Assembly (NCBI GenBank): GCA_030407315.1
Contig: JALQPE010000946.1
Span: forward strand, 1-64,000
Length of the DNA: 64,000 nt
Reading direction: 5' to 3'
DNA from: Asparagopsis taxiformis
Taxonomy: Eukaryota; Rhodophyta; Florideophyceae; Bonnemaisoniales; Bonnemaisoniaceae
A program made the translations under genes and the position numbers. The notes under the pieces are model-generated. The model ran no database searches. It was not told the DNA's origin and saw only the letters and a program-made list of their open reading frames with translations. Positions 21,167-33,600 of this stretch are shown here, piece after piece. Position 1 is the stretch's first letter; each line of letters opens with the position of its first letter.

Positions 21167-24100
21167 TTATCGCGGCGCGCCATCGGGCGCCTCCCTCGGG
21201 GCTGAGCGCTTCATTGAGCGACTTCGGCGGTTACGCTGCGCCGCAGGGCCGTCGGCAGTAGCGCGCGCAGCGGTTTTAGAGGCGGGCCGTCCTTGCTCGC
21301 GGCGAAAACGGGCGACGATAGGCGCGGGCAGGGACGCTTCGGGCTCCCACGTATCATCGCGCGGGGAGTAGCCTTTCCAGCGCACTCGGAATACGGGCGT
21401 GCCGGTATCGTCGATGCCCTCGGCTGTCAACCTGTCAATCATGAACTCGCGCGTCCCGTATCCGGCTTCCGGGTCGACCTTGCGCGCCTCATTAATTTCG
21501 CGTCCATCCCGTCGCTCTGCGTCGTTCGCGTTCTCCGTGTTAATGTCTTCTTCTACGTCGTCCGACGTCGTTGGCGCATGCGTCGCGTAACGCGGTGCTA
21601 TGCGGACGCGGTCGGAGCTGACGAGTTCGGGGACACCGTCGATTATGATTTCGTACGTGTGTCCGCGGCAGCCTATAACCGGGAAAGGACCCGACACAGG
21701 ATAGTCTAACTTCGACGTGTGCGCTGCGTCGCTGCGTTGCGTTCGTGTCGTCGCTCCCGCGCGAGTGTCCAGGTACACTTGATCGCCAACCTTGATATCC
21801 TTATTCACCGTGCGCACGCCGCGGTCAAAGTCGCGCTTGTATCTCGCTTGCGCTTTCTTTAACGCGTTCGCCGAGCGTGCGTACGCGTCCGATAATCGTG
21901 CGAGAAATTCCATGCGAAGGAATGGCGTGCTGCGAATCGTGTCCACTTGCTCCGTTCCCAGCGATACGGGATAGCGCGTGAGCGTAAGTTCGAACGGCGA
22001 CGTATTCGTCGAGCGGTGTATCGCGCGGTTGTAAGCGTATGCTAGCGCGTCCAAATGCTCGTCCCAATTCTTCCGCTCTTCGTCGACGTAATGGCGCAGC
22101 GTCGCTACGATAGTGCGGTTCATGCGCTCGACTTGTCCATTCGATTGCGGATGGTATGTCGTCGTAAATATGTTCCGCGTACCCATCAGCGCGCAAGTCT
22201 CCTGAAACAGCTTCGAGCGGAATTGCGGCCCATTGTCCGAAAGTAGCGTGCGCAGCGGTCCATAGACGAAAACCCAGTCTCGGCAAAATGCCTTTGCAAC
22301 GGCGAGTGCGGATACGCGTCCGAGCGCAATGAGTCGGCAGAGTTTGCTATAGCGGTCTGCGATTACGAGTACGAAGCGGCGTTGGCGCGGAGTCTCGGGC
22401 AGCGGACCAAGGATATCGATAGCGACGTCTTCGAGCGGGCGCGTCGCGGGGAATAGCTTCAAGGCGTTCGTGTGGCGATATTGCGTAACGCGGTTACGTG
22501 CGCACGCGTCGCACTGTCTCACTGTAGTGTAGACGTCCTACGCTCATCATCGGCCAGTAGTACGCGCGTCGAATTGCGTCATACATGCGTCGCGCGCCCG
22601 GATGTCCTGCGGTTACCGCGTAATGGTTAGCTCGCAGAATGCGCCCCTTAATCGCTTCGGGCACGACTATCTGCATGGCGCCGTCGAGCGGCGCGGTCCT
22701 CATAAGTATCCCATCGGGGGACAGGTGAAAGCGCGACTGCGGCTCGGTTTCGACGTCGCGTTTCGCGTTTTGGCAGAACTCGTCCGTAGCCTGCTCGCGT
22801 ATCCACTCGTCAGCGGATACGGGTGGTTCGATACATGCTCGAGATGTCAGCAGACAATCCAGGCTAGGATAATATTCGGCGTAGTCGCATAGTAGCGCGG
22901 CGTCGGCTCGAACGTAAGCGTCCGCGTGCGGTTCAACGATATTCGCGGCGTCGAAGCAGGGTATCTCGTCCGGTATTTCCGTCTCGTCGCCGCTTCGCGT
23001 GGCCATTCGCGAGAGCGCGTCGGCGATAACATGGCGTTTACCCTTTTTATATTCGACGTCGAACTCGAACTCGGCGAGTCACAATCGCCAGCGCGCGAGT
23101 CGTCCTTCCGCGGAGGTCATATTTAGAATCCAGCGCAGCGAATTATGGTCCGTGCGAACCGTGAACTTCCGTCCTTCTAGATACGTGCGTAGTAGTAACA
23201 CAGCCCATACCACTGCGAGGCATTCGCGTTCCGTCGTCGAGTAATTACGCTCCGCGTCGTTAAGCGTGCGCGACCAGTATCCGACTGGATGTAGTACGTC
23301 GTCGTCGGTGTCCAACTGTAGTAACGCGCACCCGATTTGTCCTTGCGACGCGTCGGTGTTGAGCACATACGGGTGCCCTTCGCGCGGCAGACGGAGGATA
23401 GGCGGAGATAGCATCGCTTGTCGCAATGATTCGAATGCGCGCGTTTGCTCTGGCGTCGGCGCGGGTAGGTTATCTCCTTGGTCCTTCTTCAACAACTGCG
23501 TAAGCGGCGCGGCTATGAACGCGAATTTCTCGACGAATCGGCGGTATACATTGCACGTCCCCAGGAAGCTGCGCAGCTGCGTTTTCGTCGTCGGATACGT
23601 CGCATCGCGCAGCGCGTCGCATTTCGTCGTCGGTACGGATAGCTTCCCCGGCGAAATAGTATGTCCCAGGTAGTCTACCGAGCGCTTGAAGAACTCAGTC
23701 TTCGCGAATTTAAGCGAGACGCCAGCGCGTCCGAGGATCCCAGTATCTCATCGACGTGATGCACGTGCGCGTTTACGTCTGCGGAGAAGATGATTACGTC
23801 ATCCAGGTAGACTAGGCAGTGCTGCCATTTCACGTTCGCGAGCAAGATATCGAGCGCGCGCTGAAACGTCGCGGGCGCATTCGATAGTCCGAAGGGCATA
23901 CGGCGGAAGCGATACGTACCAACATGCGACGTAAACGTAGTCTTATCGCGGTCGGCGTGCGCTACCGGGATTTGCCAGTATCCCGAGTTGCAGTCTAGCG
24001 TGGTGAAAACCGTCGCGTTACCAAGCGAATCGACGCAATCGTCCATGCGCGGAATCGGGTACGCGTCCTTCACGGTAGCGGCGTTTAAGCGGCGGTAGTC

Positions 24101-25391
24101 GATGCAGAAGCGGGAAGTCCCGTCCTTCTTAGGCACGACTACGACCGGGCTCGCCCATTCCGATGTAGCAGGTTCGATCACTCCAGCGCGGAGCATCTTA
24201 TCCACTTGCGTACGGATAATTTCGCGCGACGCGTGTCCGGCGCGGTACGGCGGTTGGTTGACGGGGGTCGACCCCGGAACCAGTTCGATGCGGTGCTCTG
24301 TCGCGTGGATGGCTCCGAGCGTGCCATTCCACATGCGCTCGTGCTTTCGCAGCATCTCGATAATTCGCGCGTGTAGGTCGTCGTCTACCCGCTCATCGCG
24401 TAGTGTCGCGCGTAAGAGGTCTTCCCAATGCGGCGTCGCGCTCGCAATTCCGTCGGCTTCGCGCAGGTCCGGCGGGTTCGTCGCGTTGCATGGCGTCGCA
24501 TCGTCGGGCGGTCGGTCTTGTGGTGTCGGCGCCTCTTGTGCAACTTGTAGGCAACCTACGGGGTTGGGCACCGCGGCGCCCACCTTCATGCCTTTGGGCA
24601 ATACCTGTAGGCGGGTGCCGGCGTTGTGCACAGGCACACTGAAGGGCACGTTCCTTTTAACCTGCGTTTCACCATTGGCTAGACGCAACAACTTCTGTCC
24701 GTAAAGGTCGGTCGCGGGTATCGTGATGCAGCGTCCGTCAGCGCCCGTGGTGACTTTGATAGCTTGCGTCGCGTGCGGCGGAATCGACGTGCGGCGCGCA
24801 ACGCGGATTGGTGCGAAATCTGTTGGTCGGGTAGTCTTGGGGGTCGGTGCGCGGCGCGGTTTCGTCGGCGTGCGTGGGAGCATCGGAACGTGGTCTCCGT
24901 AGCGGGTTCGCAACGCGCGCTGCGGCCCAGTATAGATCATCCGAACCACGCGGTCGATGAAGTCTGCTCCCAGAATGCAAGGGACGGATAGGCGCGGCAT
25001 CACCAGGAAAGTTTGAAGGTGCGCGCGGGCACCTAGAAAAACGCTAAGCCGCAATGACGCGTTCGGCGCGAGGCGTCGTCCATTCGCGTCGATAATCGCG
25101 CAGCGCAGCGTTGGCGGCGTAGCGTGGCGCTTCCAATCAGCGCCTAATACGTTCTCGCGAATGAGGCTCGGGCCCGCGCCGGTATCAAGCACAGCGGTCA
25201 CCGCGGTGGCCGTGCGTAGATTATATCCGACGCGTATCTCGAGTTTGTAGTTCGCGGTAGGGGTCTGAAACAGGACCACTGTTTCGGGTGGTAACGGAGG
25301 CGGTTTTTCGCGCGGCGGTTGCGTCATCGCGCGTCGCGTGTCCGTTGAGTGAGGAGGAGCCGGCCTACCCGCTACGACTCCTCGTAGGCGT
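21167..25391 (-). pseudogene. pol: Chromovirus Pol: protease, RT, RNase H, integrase, chromodomain
   Basis: The -1 frame relative to gag is open from the slippery site (25390) through the first pol ATG (25327). Protease has LDTGAGPSLI; RT has VYLDDVIIF (YLDD) and QIPVAHADRDKTTF; RNase H has LNTDASQGQIGCALL; integrase has the H-H-C-C finger (NHYAVTAGHPG... QCDACAR) and a D, D-x35-E core (AIDILGP, SDNGPQF, HPQSNGQVE). The C-terminus is a chromodomain (VFRVRWKGYSPRDDTWEPEA). Three lesions break it: a 1-nt change near 23735 in RT (downstream frame resumes at LGRAGVSLKF), an in-frame TGA near 23078 where a CpG arginine codon is expected, and a 1-nt change near 22545 inside the integrase finger. 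The stop at 21167 ends a basic tail after the chromodomain. Confidence 0.92.
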
Positions 25392-27342
25392 TTCCCGGGT
25401 CTTCTGCGAAGCGAACCGAGTGGGGCGTGAGCTGCTCGCCGTCGTGCGCGTCGTCTTCGCGCGTGCGTTCGCTTTCGCGCTCGCGTGCGTCATCGTCCGC
25501 GGAAACTTCGAAAACCTGAACGTTACGCTGCAGGTTCAGTTCTTCGGGCGTTAGGCGCGCGTGACTATGCATCTCGCGAATTGCGGCCTGTTGCTCGGAT
25601 GAGAGCAGCGGGCAGCTTACCATGGGGTGTCCAAACTTCCGGCATATCAGACAGCGGAACGCCGCTGTGCGAGACGTGTCGGCCGGTGCCGTCTGTCTCA
25701 CGATAGGCGGTGGGTAAGTCGCGCGCGGTATGTGCGCCGTGTACGGTCCCGCTCGTTCGCGTTCTCGGTCGTCGTTATGCGCAAAGCGTCGCGAGCGGTC
25801 GGCGGGCGATGCGTCACGAGAGCGTGGCGTGCGATAATTCGACGAAGGGGTGCCCAGCGAGGTTGGACTTCGCATGGGGCTCGAGGTCGAGAACTTCCGT
25901 TCGCGCTGAGCGTGCGGCGTCGCGGCGGAGGTTGAGACGTTTGGCGATGAGAAACCTGATGGCGGGGTGTGCCCCACGGTCAGTGCTTGCACCGTTGGTG
26001 TCTCCTCCTCTTCCACGTAGAGTGCCGGCGTTCGTCGCAGTAGCGGTCGCGCGCTCGTCGTTGGCGTCATCGCTCGGTGCGTGTCCCCGTGGCTCTGCGC
26101 CATAGAGACCAGCTCCCGAAAGGTGTATCGACGCGGGTCCCGAGACAGCGCGTCCCGTACGAGGTGTTGCGCATAGGGTCGTAGACCATCGACGAAAATA
26201 GAAACAAGCGTTCGCTCGCTAAACGCATCGCCGCAGCGCAGCGCGCGGCGTCGAAGTCTCGTAGCGAATTGTATTTCGGTTTCCTTCGGGTCTTGCGTTT
26301 GTTGCGCCACATCACGATACGCTTGCGCGACGTCGCCTTCGCGCGCATAGGTCAGCAGGAGCCACTGAACGGCTTCCGCGTAGCACGTAATCGAATCGAC
26401 GCCCGCGCGCGCTCCTCGGAACGTTCGTCCCACGTACGTTTGGAACGTGTCGCGCGCCTCGTCGGCCAGGAAATACTTGAGAATCGGCAACGCTGCGCCT
26501 TCGGATACGCCGGTGTAGTCGCATGCGCTCTTGAAATACTTCGGGAACGATAGCACGGCGATTCCGTCAGCGCCCGTGAAATTCTCTCCCTGCATCGAAT
26601 GGCGCACCATCTTCGCGGTGTTAGCCAATTCGCTCGCAATTGCTCGGTTAAACGCGCGGTCCGTATTCCGCAAGCGATACGTGCGGTACGAAAGCGCGCG
26701 CGTGAACAGCTCGTTCAACGGCTGGATCTCTACCAGCCCGGGATGTGCGGGTCCATCGTCGCTATCCGAACGCGGGTGGTCGTCGAATGACAGGTCCTGG
26801 CGCGCCAGTTCCAGCCATCCTTCGGGGTCCGCGTCGCGCGCGTAGTTCGTAGGGGTCGCGCGCGCTGCGGTTCGCGTTCGGTTTTCGCGCGCAGCGACGT
26901 TCGCGCGTTCAATATTTTGCTCCTCGCGGGAGTCCATCGTAGTGACGATTAGGTTGTGGACTTGAGCCCTCATCTGAGCCGATAGTCCACGTGATTGGCC
27001 TTTGATAGCGCGGTCCACTGCAGCTCGTACTTCAGCCTGGAGCATGCATTGGAACGTAGGGTCGTCCACTACTTGTCGAACCAAGCTCGGAAGCGTTGAG
27101 GACGGCGTAGCGTGCACGTCGGAAACGCGGAACTCGGCCTCGCGCTTCGTTGCGGCGCCATCGTCGGACGTTTGCGCGTCGTCGTCGATGCTCGCGAGCG
27201 CTTGCGTCGGTAACGGCGGCCACGGAGAAGCGGTAGGGTCAGGGATATGTGAAGCGACCAGCGCGTCGACTGCGTGCGTTTGCGACGCGACTGGCGGCGG
27301 TTCTGTCGGCGCGTTCGATCGCTCGGGCGCGGATGGATCCAT
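25372..27342 (-). CDS. gag: Chromovirus Gag
   Basis: This is an intact frame of 656 codons from ATG 27342 (MDPSAPERSNAPTEPP) to TAG 25372. A Pro/Ala-rich N-terminus is followed by the helical capsid-like region typical of Ty3 Gag (YFKSACDYTGVSEGAALPIL; FATRLRRRALRCGDAF), an Arg/Ser-rich linker, and one canonical CCHC zinc knuckle, CLICRKFGHPMVSC (C-x2-C-x4-H-x4-C). The tail overlaps the open pol frame, and GGGAAAC lies 15 nt before the stop codon, so Gag-Pol is expected by -1 frameshifting. Gag forms the cytoplasmic particle and packages RNA. This frame is intact although pol is not, so the copy might still supply Gag. Confidence 0.9.
   Translation of the reverse strand: MDPSAPERSNAPTEPPPVASQTHAVDALVASHIPDPTASPWPPLPTQALASIDDDAQTSDDGAATKREAEFRVSDVHATPSSTLPSLVRQVVDDPTFQCMLQAEVRAAVDRAIKGQSRGLSAQMRAQVHNLIVTTMDSREEQNIERANVAARENRTRTAARATPTNYARDADPEGWLELARQDLSFDDHPRSDSDDGPAHPGLVEIQPLNELFTRALSYRTYRLRNTDRAFNRAIASELANTAKMVRHSMQGENFTGADGIAVLSFPKYFKSACDYTGVSEGAALPILKYFLADEARDTFQTYVGRTFRGARAGVDSITCYAEAVQWLLLTYAREGDVAQAYRDVAQQTQDPKETEIQFATRLRRRALRCGDAFSERTLVSIFVDGLRPYAQHLVRDALSRDPRRYTFRELVSMAQSHGDTHRAMTPTTSARPLLRRTPALYVEEEETPTVQALTVGHTPPSGFSSPNVSTSAATPHAQRERKFSTSSPMRSPTSLGTPSSNYRTPRSRDASPADRSRRFAHNDDRERERAGPYTAHIPRATYPPPIVRQTAPADTSRTAAFRCLICRKFGHPMVSCPLLSSEQQAAIREMHSHARLTPEELNLQRNVQVFEVSADDDARERESERTREDDAHDGEQLTPHSVRFAEDPGNAYEES
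25390..25396 (-). promoter_or_regulatory. Candidate -1 ribosomal frameshift heptamer GGGAAAC
   Basis: On the minus strand the gag frame reads CCG GGA AAC, so G_GGA_AAC fits the X_XXY_YYZ rule in the zero frame. The gag stop follows 15 nt later and the -1 frame is open from here into protease. No downstream structure was modelled. Confidence 0.75.
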
Positions 27343-27919
27343 CGGCGCGGTTGCGTTCGATCGTCGCCTAGGGAAAAGGGAAAAAGGGATGATGGGGAAG
27401 GAGAAAGGGGAATTCGGCGCGCGTCAAAATCTCGCGTCGGCGCGTCGAAAAATTGGCAAGTAAAAAGGGAAGCGCTTCCCGAAAATTGTCTGCGTATCGG
27501 GCGCGCGTAGTAGGGGTGAGGGGGACGAGTTCGCTCGCAGGAGGGCTTCTTCCTCGCTCGGAACGCGCAAAGACGGGTCTCGATCGTCCGCGAACGCAAT
27601 ATTTTCGGCACCGCCGAACCCGCGTTAGGGTTGCGAACTAGCGCGCGCACGCGCTGCGTCTTCGATCGCGTCGTTCCGCGCGGCGAATCTTCGTAGTAGA
27701 GGTAGGGTAGTTATACAAACCAGAGAGGCTATAGCACCGCTTCCGGGATAGCGATACGCGCGCACGCGTCAATCGCCCTCGCTGTCGCGCACGACGAACG
27801 GATAAAAGAAGAATTAGAGTAAGCGATAGGTTTGGCGTCCCGTGTTTTCCCCAAGCGGAGTTTCTGTGCTTCGCTGAGTTCGCACGTCGGTTCGCGCAAT
27901 TCTAGGTCGAGAGACCAGT
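27343..27919 (-). other. Chromovirus 5' leader
   Basis: This is untranslated sequence between the 5' LTR and gag. On the minus strand the LTR is followed by AC and then TGGTCTCTCGACC, which starts with the TGG expected of a tRNA primer-binding site, but I cannot match it to a specific tRNA. Confidence 0.5.
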
Positions 27920-28704
27920 TGTAGGACCAGCCGGGATGGCGATCGCTAAGAGAGTTCTAGAATTGCAGCCGTGTCAGGGCGAGGTGAACCGTAACGCGCT
28001 GGTTGAACTTGCGTTCGCGCGTCGCTCGGTCGCGCTGGCGAACGGGTGGTACAACGGCGGAACGCGTAGGGAACGATCGCAACACGGGATTCGCGGGCCG
28101 GCGCAAGCCGTGATCTCAGGGTGAGATCACCGAGTAAACTCGAGCACAACGCGATCCACACAGGGGTCGTAAATCCCTGGCCTAGTGGCGTGCGACGCAA
28201 CGCGCGCTATCGCGGTGCGACGCGGTTCGACGATCGGTTTATGCGCAGCGCGCACGCGAACGTCGGCGATCGTGAGCAACCCGCACGCAACGTTTCAACG
28301 CAATCGGTCCTCGCGATTCGCTAAACGCTTAACTCGTAGCTGCGAAGATGCTGGCTGTTTATTGGTAAGGTGCGAAGCTGAACGACCATTAATAGCTAAC
28401 TACTAAGGACAGGTTGTCCTTGCGCGGCCGGCGGCCGCTCGCTCGCACGCGAAAAGGGAAATATTTGGGAAAAAGACTTTCGTCATAAAAAACCCAAAAA
28501 GGGAAAATAAAGGGAAACTCGCAAAAGGCGCTACACGTGGCGCCAAGCTCGCAATCGAACGCGTTCGTGCAAGCGCGCCGTGACACGTAATTGTATCGCC
28601 ACGCGTACGCTCGCTTACTAAATAACTAGACGCGGATGCACGCGGACTCAACGCGACGCATCGCTCCGACCCGCGCGCGCACTTGCAACATAAATTGCAT
28701 CACA
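27920..28704 (-). repeat. Chromovirus 5' LTR
   Basis: This is the partner of the repeat at 15352-16139. Its right edge joins copia C coding sequence directly, and its left edge leads into the leader. Two A-rich runs (around 28455-28515) occur in both LTRs. Confidence 0.92.
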
Positions 28705-30321
28705 CTGCCCATGGCAAGACTCCAATTGGTGTCTGGACAAGCACCACATCTGACGTATCTAAATTCCTCCCCTTCGGTCAATACGGCTATGTGCATAGCC
28801 TCAAACCAGTCCACAAACTAGCACCGCGCGCAGAACTCTTCCAATACATCGGCAGAATCGACTACCATCACTACCACATTTACAACCCCGCTTCCCATAC
28901 GGTTACACGATGCCGTGCTTCTGACTTCAAGCCATATGACCCTAACATCGACCCAGTCAACACATCCACCGCCAAACCTATCTCACAAGCCCAAACGTCC
29001 GTCGTTGCCTCCCACTCACCCACAGCCGTTCCATTCACTTCCCCAAAAAACCTTAAACAAGCCAGAACTGCCCCTGATGCGGCTGAATGGGAGAAATCAT
29101 GGAATGCAGAATTGGACAACCTAGAAGAACGCGGCACCATCAAATACGTTCCCCGATCCACCATACCGTCATCCACCACACTCATCCCTGTCAAATTTGT
29201 ACTCAAAACAAAGACAGACGCCAACGGCATCCCAGTAACAGGCAAAAAAAGCTGCAACATACGCGGCGATCTACAACAAGCGAATGAACACTTCGACCCC
29301 GACGCCATATCATCCCCGGTAGCAGATCGTGACGCCATCCGCGTCTCCCTCGCCATAGCCGCAGCCCATAATTATGACGCCCATCATTGGGACTTGGACT
29401 CAGCGTTTCTCCACGAATCCTTCGGAGACGACAAAACCATATATATTTATCAACCGCCCCGCTTCGATGGTACATACAAATACCCTGGACATGTTGGCCA
29501 AGTCACTGGCAACATGTACGGTGCAAAGCAAGCATGCAACACATTCACAAAAGGCCTCTCAAGACATCTACAACTGAAAAACTTCACCCGTCTGTCTAGC
29601 GAAAGCTGCACTTTCCTCCTCACCTCCCCACACGACACACAAAAGTTCGTCTTCTTTGTGAGAACGGTCGATGACTTCCTCGTCATATCTAATGACCGTT
29701 CCCTCCATGAACACGCCAAGCAACACCTCCAACGAAAATACGTCCTCAAAGACCTCGGCCCTGTCCACCATATCTTAGGATGGAAAGTTACACGTACCCC
29801 ACAATATATCCGCATCTCACAGCCTGCCTATATCACTACACCTCTCACCAAGTTCAACCTACAGGACGCTAAACCCGCCTCTTCCCCTATTGCATCCGAT
29901 CTTCTCAACACCGCTGCTCACATCAACAAACCTCTCGACACCAACAAACACGATTACAATGCACTTATTGGTAGTCTTCGCTACCTAGCCGACTCAACAC
30001 GCCCCGACATAGCATTTATAACAGGCTATCTAGGCCGATATTCACACTCACCCCTACTCCTGCACTGGAAACCCGGTCTCCGAGTACTCCGTTACCTCAA
30101 ATCAACTCAGGATCAGGGCATCGAATATAAGTCAATACCAAAATCCACACTTTCAGCGTACTCTGACAGCAACTTCGCATCATGTCCCACTGCCCGTCGC
30201 TCTACTTCCGGGACAGTCATCATGTACAACGATGCACCCGTTGCGTGGCAATCCAAAAGACAACGTTTTGCTGCCCCCAGCACCTGGGCAGCGGAATATG
30301 TGGCTTTGTAAGAATGGGTGG
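28705..30321 (+). pseudogene. pol: Copia family C pol fragment: integrase end, RT, RNase H
   Basis: A single open frame of about 535 codons is cut at both ends. It begins in the integrase C-terminal region (HGKTPIGVW...FGQYGYVHSLKP; the NKTPYExW...LRVFG block of copia). RT is complete: SSPVADRDAIRVSLAIAA, HHWDLDSAFLHESFGDD (first Asp), GNMYGAKQACNTF and the active site TVDD (29667-29675; TVDD instead of YVDD). RNase H follows (TLSAYSDSNFASC, then STWAAEYVAL), and the frame stops at TAA 30309 just before the junction with family B DNA. The left edge is the chromovirus LTR. The uninterrupted 1.6-kb frame shows it was alive until recently. Family C has the ordinary copia signature and lacks the Tudor-like module of A and B over this span. 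Confidence 0.88.
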
Positions 30322-30628
30322 TGTTAGTGTAAAACGGTGACTGAGAACGAACCTGGGATCTCTTTTCCTTTAATAAGAACAATGAAGGAGAGCAGGGTGT
30401 GTTGTTGTGCCTATGTACTAGTTGTCTAAGAGCTGTATTTATATCTACACGGAACTAGTGGCATTTGAAATTATTTTGCCTGTTGAGCAATATGGGGGAG
30501 AGTGGAGATCACGCCATGCAATCGTGGAGAGTGCATAAAAATTTTGCAATCTAACTTTCTCATCTCGGTAGCAATGTTGAGAATGTTGCAGTGCAAATAC
30601 TTCTGCAAATATGTAATGAGATATTTCA
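30322..30628 (-). repeat. Copia family B 3' LTR (inferred edges)
   Basis: In minus orientation it starts TGAAATATCTC right after a polypurine tract (AAAAAAGGGGGAG, 30631-30643) and ends ACACTAACA at the junction with family C. It is 307 bp, the same length as the family A LTR inferred in the same way. Only one B LTR is in the window, so the edges are not confirmed by a second copy. Confidence 0.6.
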
Positions 30629-30658
30629 TACTCCCCCTTTTTTGAAGTGCGACATAGA

Positions 30659-33600
30659 TCACCCTGTAAATCCATCTGAATCACGGACTAGTACATCATT
30701 GAAATCACACGGTAGTGCACCAGAAAACATCATAAGCTGGAGTGCAGAACTGATAGGGCTGTTCAATTTGGTCAACGGGTCTGCAAAGTTTGATTTTCCA
30801 GGGAGCCATATCATTCTGGATACTGTGCGGCTTTCAAACTCGAACCTAATCAGTGCAACATCGCCCCGTATAGACCTATCAGTTGCCATTCGGCACGATG
30901 ATATAGTATCAAATAGATCTTTTGAGTCAAGTACACAGACCAAACTGACGTCCATAGAAAAAAGGGTTTCATATGCCTTCATTAACATCTTGGCCTCATC
31001 AATAGCAGATCCAGTTGCTAGTACTTCTGCAGAAGCAACAGACTTAACAGGTCTCTTCGATTTAGTAGAGTGCCATGATAGTGTGTGAACAACTGCAGTT
31101 GTTCATGACCCATTGTCCAAGTCACCAATTAGGAGACCTGCTATATATCGAAGTTGTTCATGGTCTTCTTTGCGACTAGCATCAGCAAAGGTCAGTATGG
31201 ATAATGTATACTGCTTATTCAAAGCAGGTCTCTTGAAACGGATAGTGCTGCCAAGTCGCTTTAGCATCTTGAGAACGTTGAGTTGTGTAACTAGGTCATG
31301 AACGGTAGCCTTGGGTGACCTTTGCTGTAAGTAACTTGAGATGAAAGAACAAAATGTGGAGCAGGAAACACCAAGCCACCCTATAGAGCTGTTGACAGAA
31401 CGAAATGTGGACAATTCAATATCATTAAGTAATGACTCAGATTGTTTGCGACGTGTACGGTCGATTGGATACCCTTCGAGTGCAGTGAGTTTTTCATCAC
31501 CGTGTATTGTGATACTGTAGTCAGGCTCTTGACATATGCAAAGTCCATAAAACTTAAACATCCTGGCCCATACACTATAGTTCCGAGTTTGTATTGATTG
31601 GATATAGTTTGGACAACATCTTCCAATAATGGAAGCGGAGCTGCAAACAGGATGTCATCGACAACTTTCACACCAACAATAGACAATTCACCGTAGTCCT
31701 TTTTGAAGAATAGCTGTGGAATGTACAGCAGCTGCGTAAAACCAATGCTGCAGAGAAAGTTGTCGCTCATCTCTTGCCATTTGGCATTTGCGTTGACTAA
31801 GCCGTATGATGCAGTTGACAAAAGCCAATAGAAACGAGTTCTAGTGGCACACTCACGTGGTGGGAGTACGTACACATCCCTGAGTGGTTTTCCAGTTTGT
31901 AAAAATGCTGAGGAGAAGTCAATCTTGGCCAAGCTCCAATTAAATATTGCTGCAATAGACAGCAACATTCTAATGCCAACAGGAGGGCAAGTTGCAGAAT
32001 CTGTTTTGAGTCCTTCACGATCATGATCTTGGTTGCCGTGGGGTGCAATTCTTGCCTTGATGAGGCGGTTGCCGTCATCTGTAGATTTCACTTTGTATAT
32101 GACATGACTTGAAATTACATTAGCACCATGCGGAATTTTTGAGATCGGTACTTCTTTGACCGTCCTTTCAAACGAAGCCTCTTCCTTTTCATATGCATTC
32201 TGTGTTGCAAATGAGGCCGGTCCTTGAGCTTGGTGCAGAGTGAACTCTTTTTCATGGAACGCAGTGTAGTACTGGTCTATAGCTTGTCTCTCGATACTGG
32301 AGAGCTCTGTGCCAGGCATGATTGATATTTTGTTACTGTTAATTACAGAATCTGAGGTTAATTTCCACTGTTCAGTATTTAGATCCAAGGTTTCATTATC
32401 ACCATCATCATATGATATGTGATATTTGCCATCATCGTCAATTTGTTCGACAGTACCACAGTAGTAAGTGTTATCATCAGGCCAGTATACTTCAATTGCA
32501 TGACCAATTTCAGGTAGGGTTCCATTTGAATTTTCTTCTTGAGTTGAGACATTATTTGCATGATTATCAGCTGCGTCTTGATTTGGTCGGATGGCGTTCT
32601 GATCTGATGTCAGATCGAAATCAGCATTGTGGTCAGAGCAAAATGATTCATTTGGTACTTGACTTCCATTGTTGTGTATTTTGTCTTCTATAGAAGAATC
32701 CAATGTGTCAATTGCTTCTTGTACACTTTGCGCAAATGTGTCATGACTAACAGATATTCGTACATCCTCGATAGCAGCTTGGACAGAGCGTCCTTTTTTG
32801 CCCGGAACTGTGACACTCTGAGTGTTAGGATCATAGTTCAGAACAGGTTTTGGTGCTGACCATTTGCCATGCTTTTCGTTTTGAAGATTAATAAAGACTT
32901 CAACTATGTCACCAACTTTTATCGGTTTGGACATCGACGGCTTAGAGTGCAAAATTAGATTAAGCTTTCTCTTCGCAATAAGAGTCTCATGAGCATGGTA
33001 TAGTTCGTCAGGTACTGACAGTGGAGCTGCACCTGACATAACTGGTCTTGAGTATCCTTTTGCGAGTTCATGTGATGACATGACATCATTCCCATACAAA
33101 TCATTTGAAATCCTAAAAGTTTGCTGAATAATGATGTCTTCGGTGACAAAGTTACCAATATCATTGCAATGCTTCAAACGGATATATATATCACGCAGTA
33201 TCTTATGCTTTGACTCAAGAACATTTTTGTTGTGACGTCGAGGCGGAAGGGCGATTGGTTCAATATCACATTTGTTTCGATATTAACGGAAAATGGAATT
33301 GTCAAAAGCCTGATCGAATATCACACCACCTGGCATCCAAAATTGTGATATCCATTGAGACTCGAGCGCACAAATTGCATGTTGCATAGATGTGTCAGGT
33401 ACAATCATTCCAACTGAGTACCTTACTGTAGAGTCCATTATGTGTATAACTGCATTGTCACCAAGAAACATGTGGTCAATGCAGATATTATCGTTGAATG
33501 AACGGTTTAGGGTACTTAAAGAGACTTTTCGCGCTGGCTTAGGGTCTGAGGTAGCCTTACAATTAGTACAGGTCTCAATTGTTTTGAGTAAGTATTTCTC

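Larger units (their letters stand above)
15352..28704 (-). mobile_element. Ty3/gypsy chromovirus, 13.35 kb, with antisense extra frame
   Basis: Two direct repeats of 788 and 785 bp (about 98% identical by eye) bound the element and have TG...CA ends. A G-rich polypurine tract abuts the left LTR, which sets the orientation: 5' LTR at right, 3' LTR at left. Reading leftward the order is leader, gag (27342-25372), pol with PR-RT-RH-IN-chromodomain (to 21167), a 2-kb gene-poor spacer, and a plus-strand frame (16313-19133) reading against the element. The pol frame is damaged, so this copy cannot move on its own. Flanks do not match: the left is the oxygenase gene, the right is copia C, and no 4-6 bp duplication is visible. 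Confidence 0.93.

Noticed and set aside
15340..28716. Target-site duplication around the chromovirus
   Set aside because: I tried edges shifted by up to three bases on both sides; no 4-6 bp match appears.
33283..33285. Frameshift inside the family B integrase
   Set aside because: The sequence on both sides is in the same frame, so this is a TAA nonsense codon, not a frameshift.
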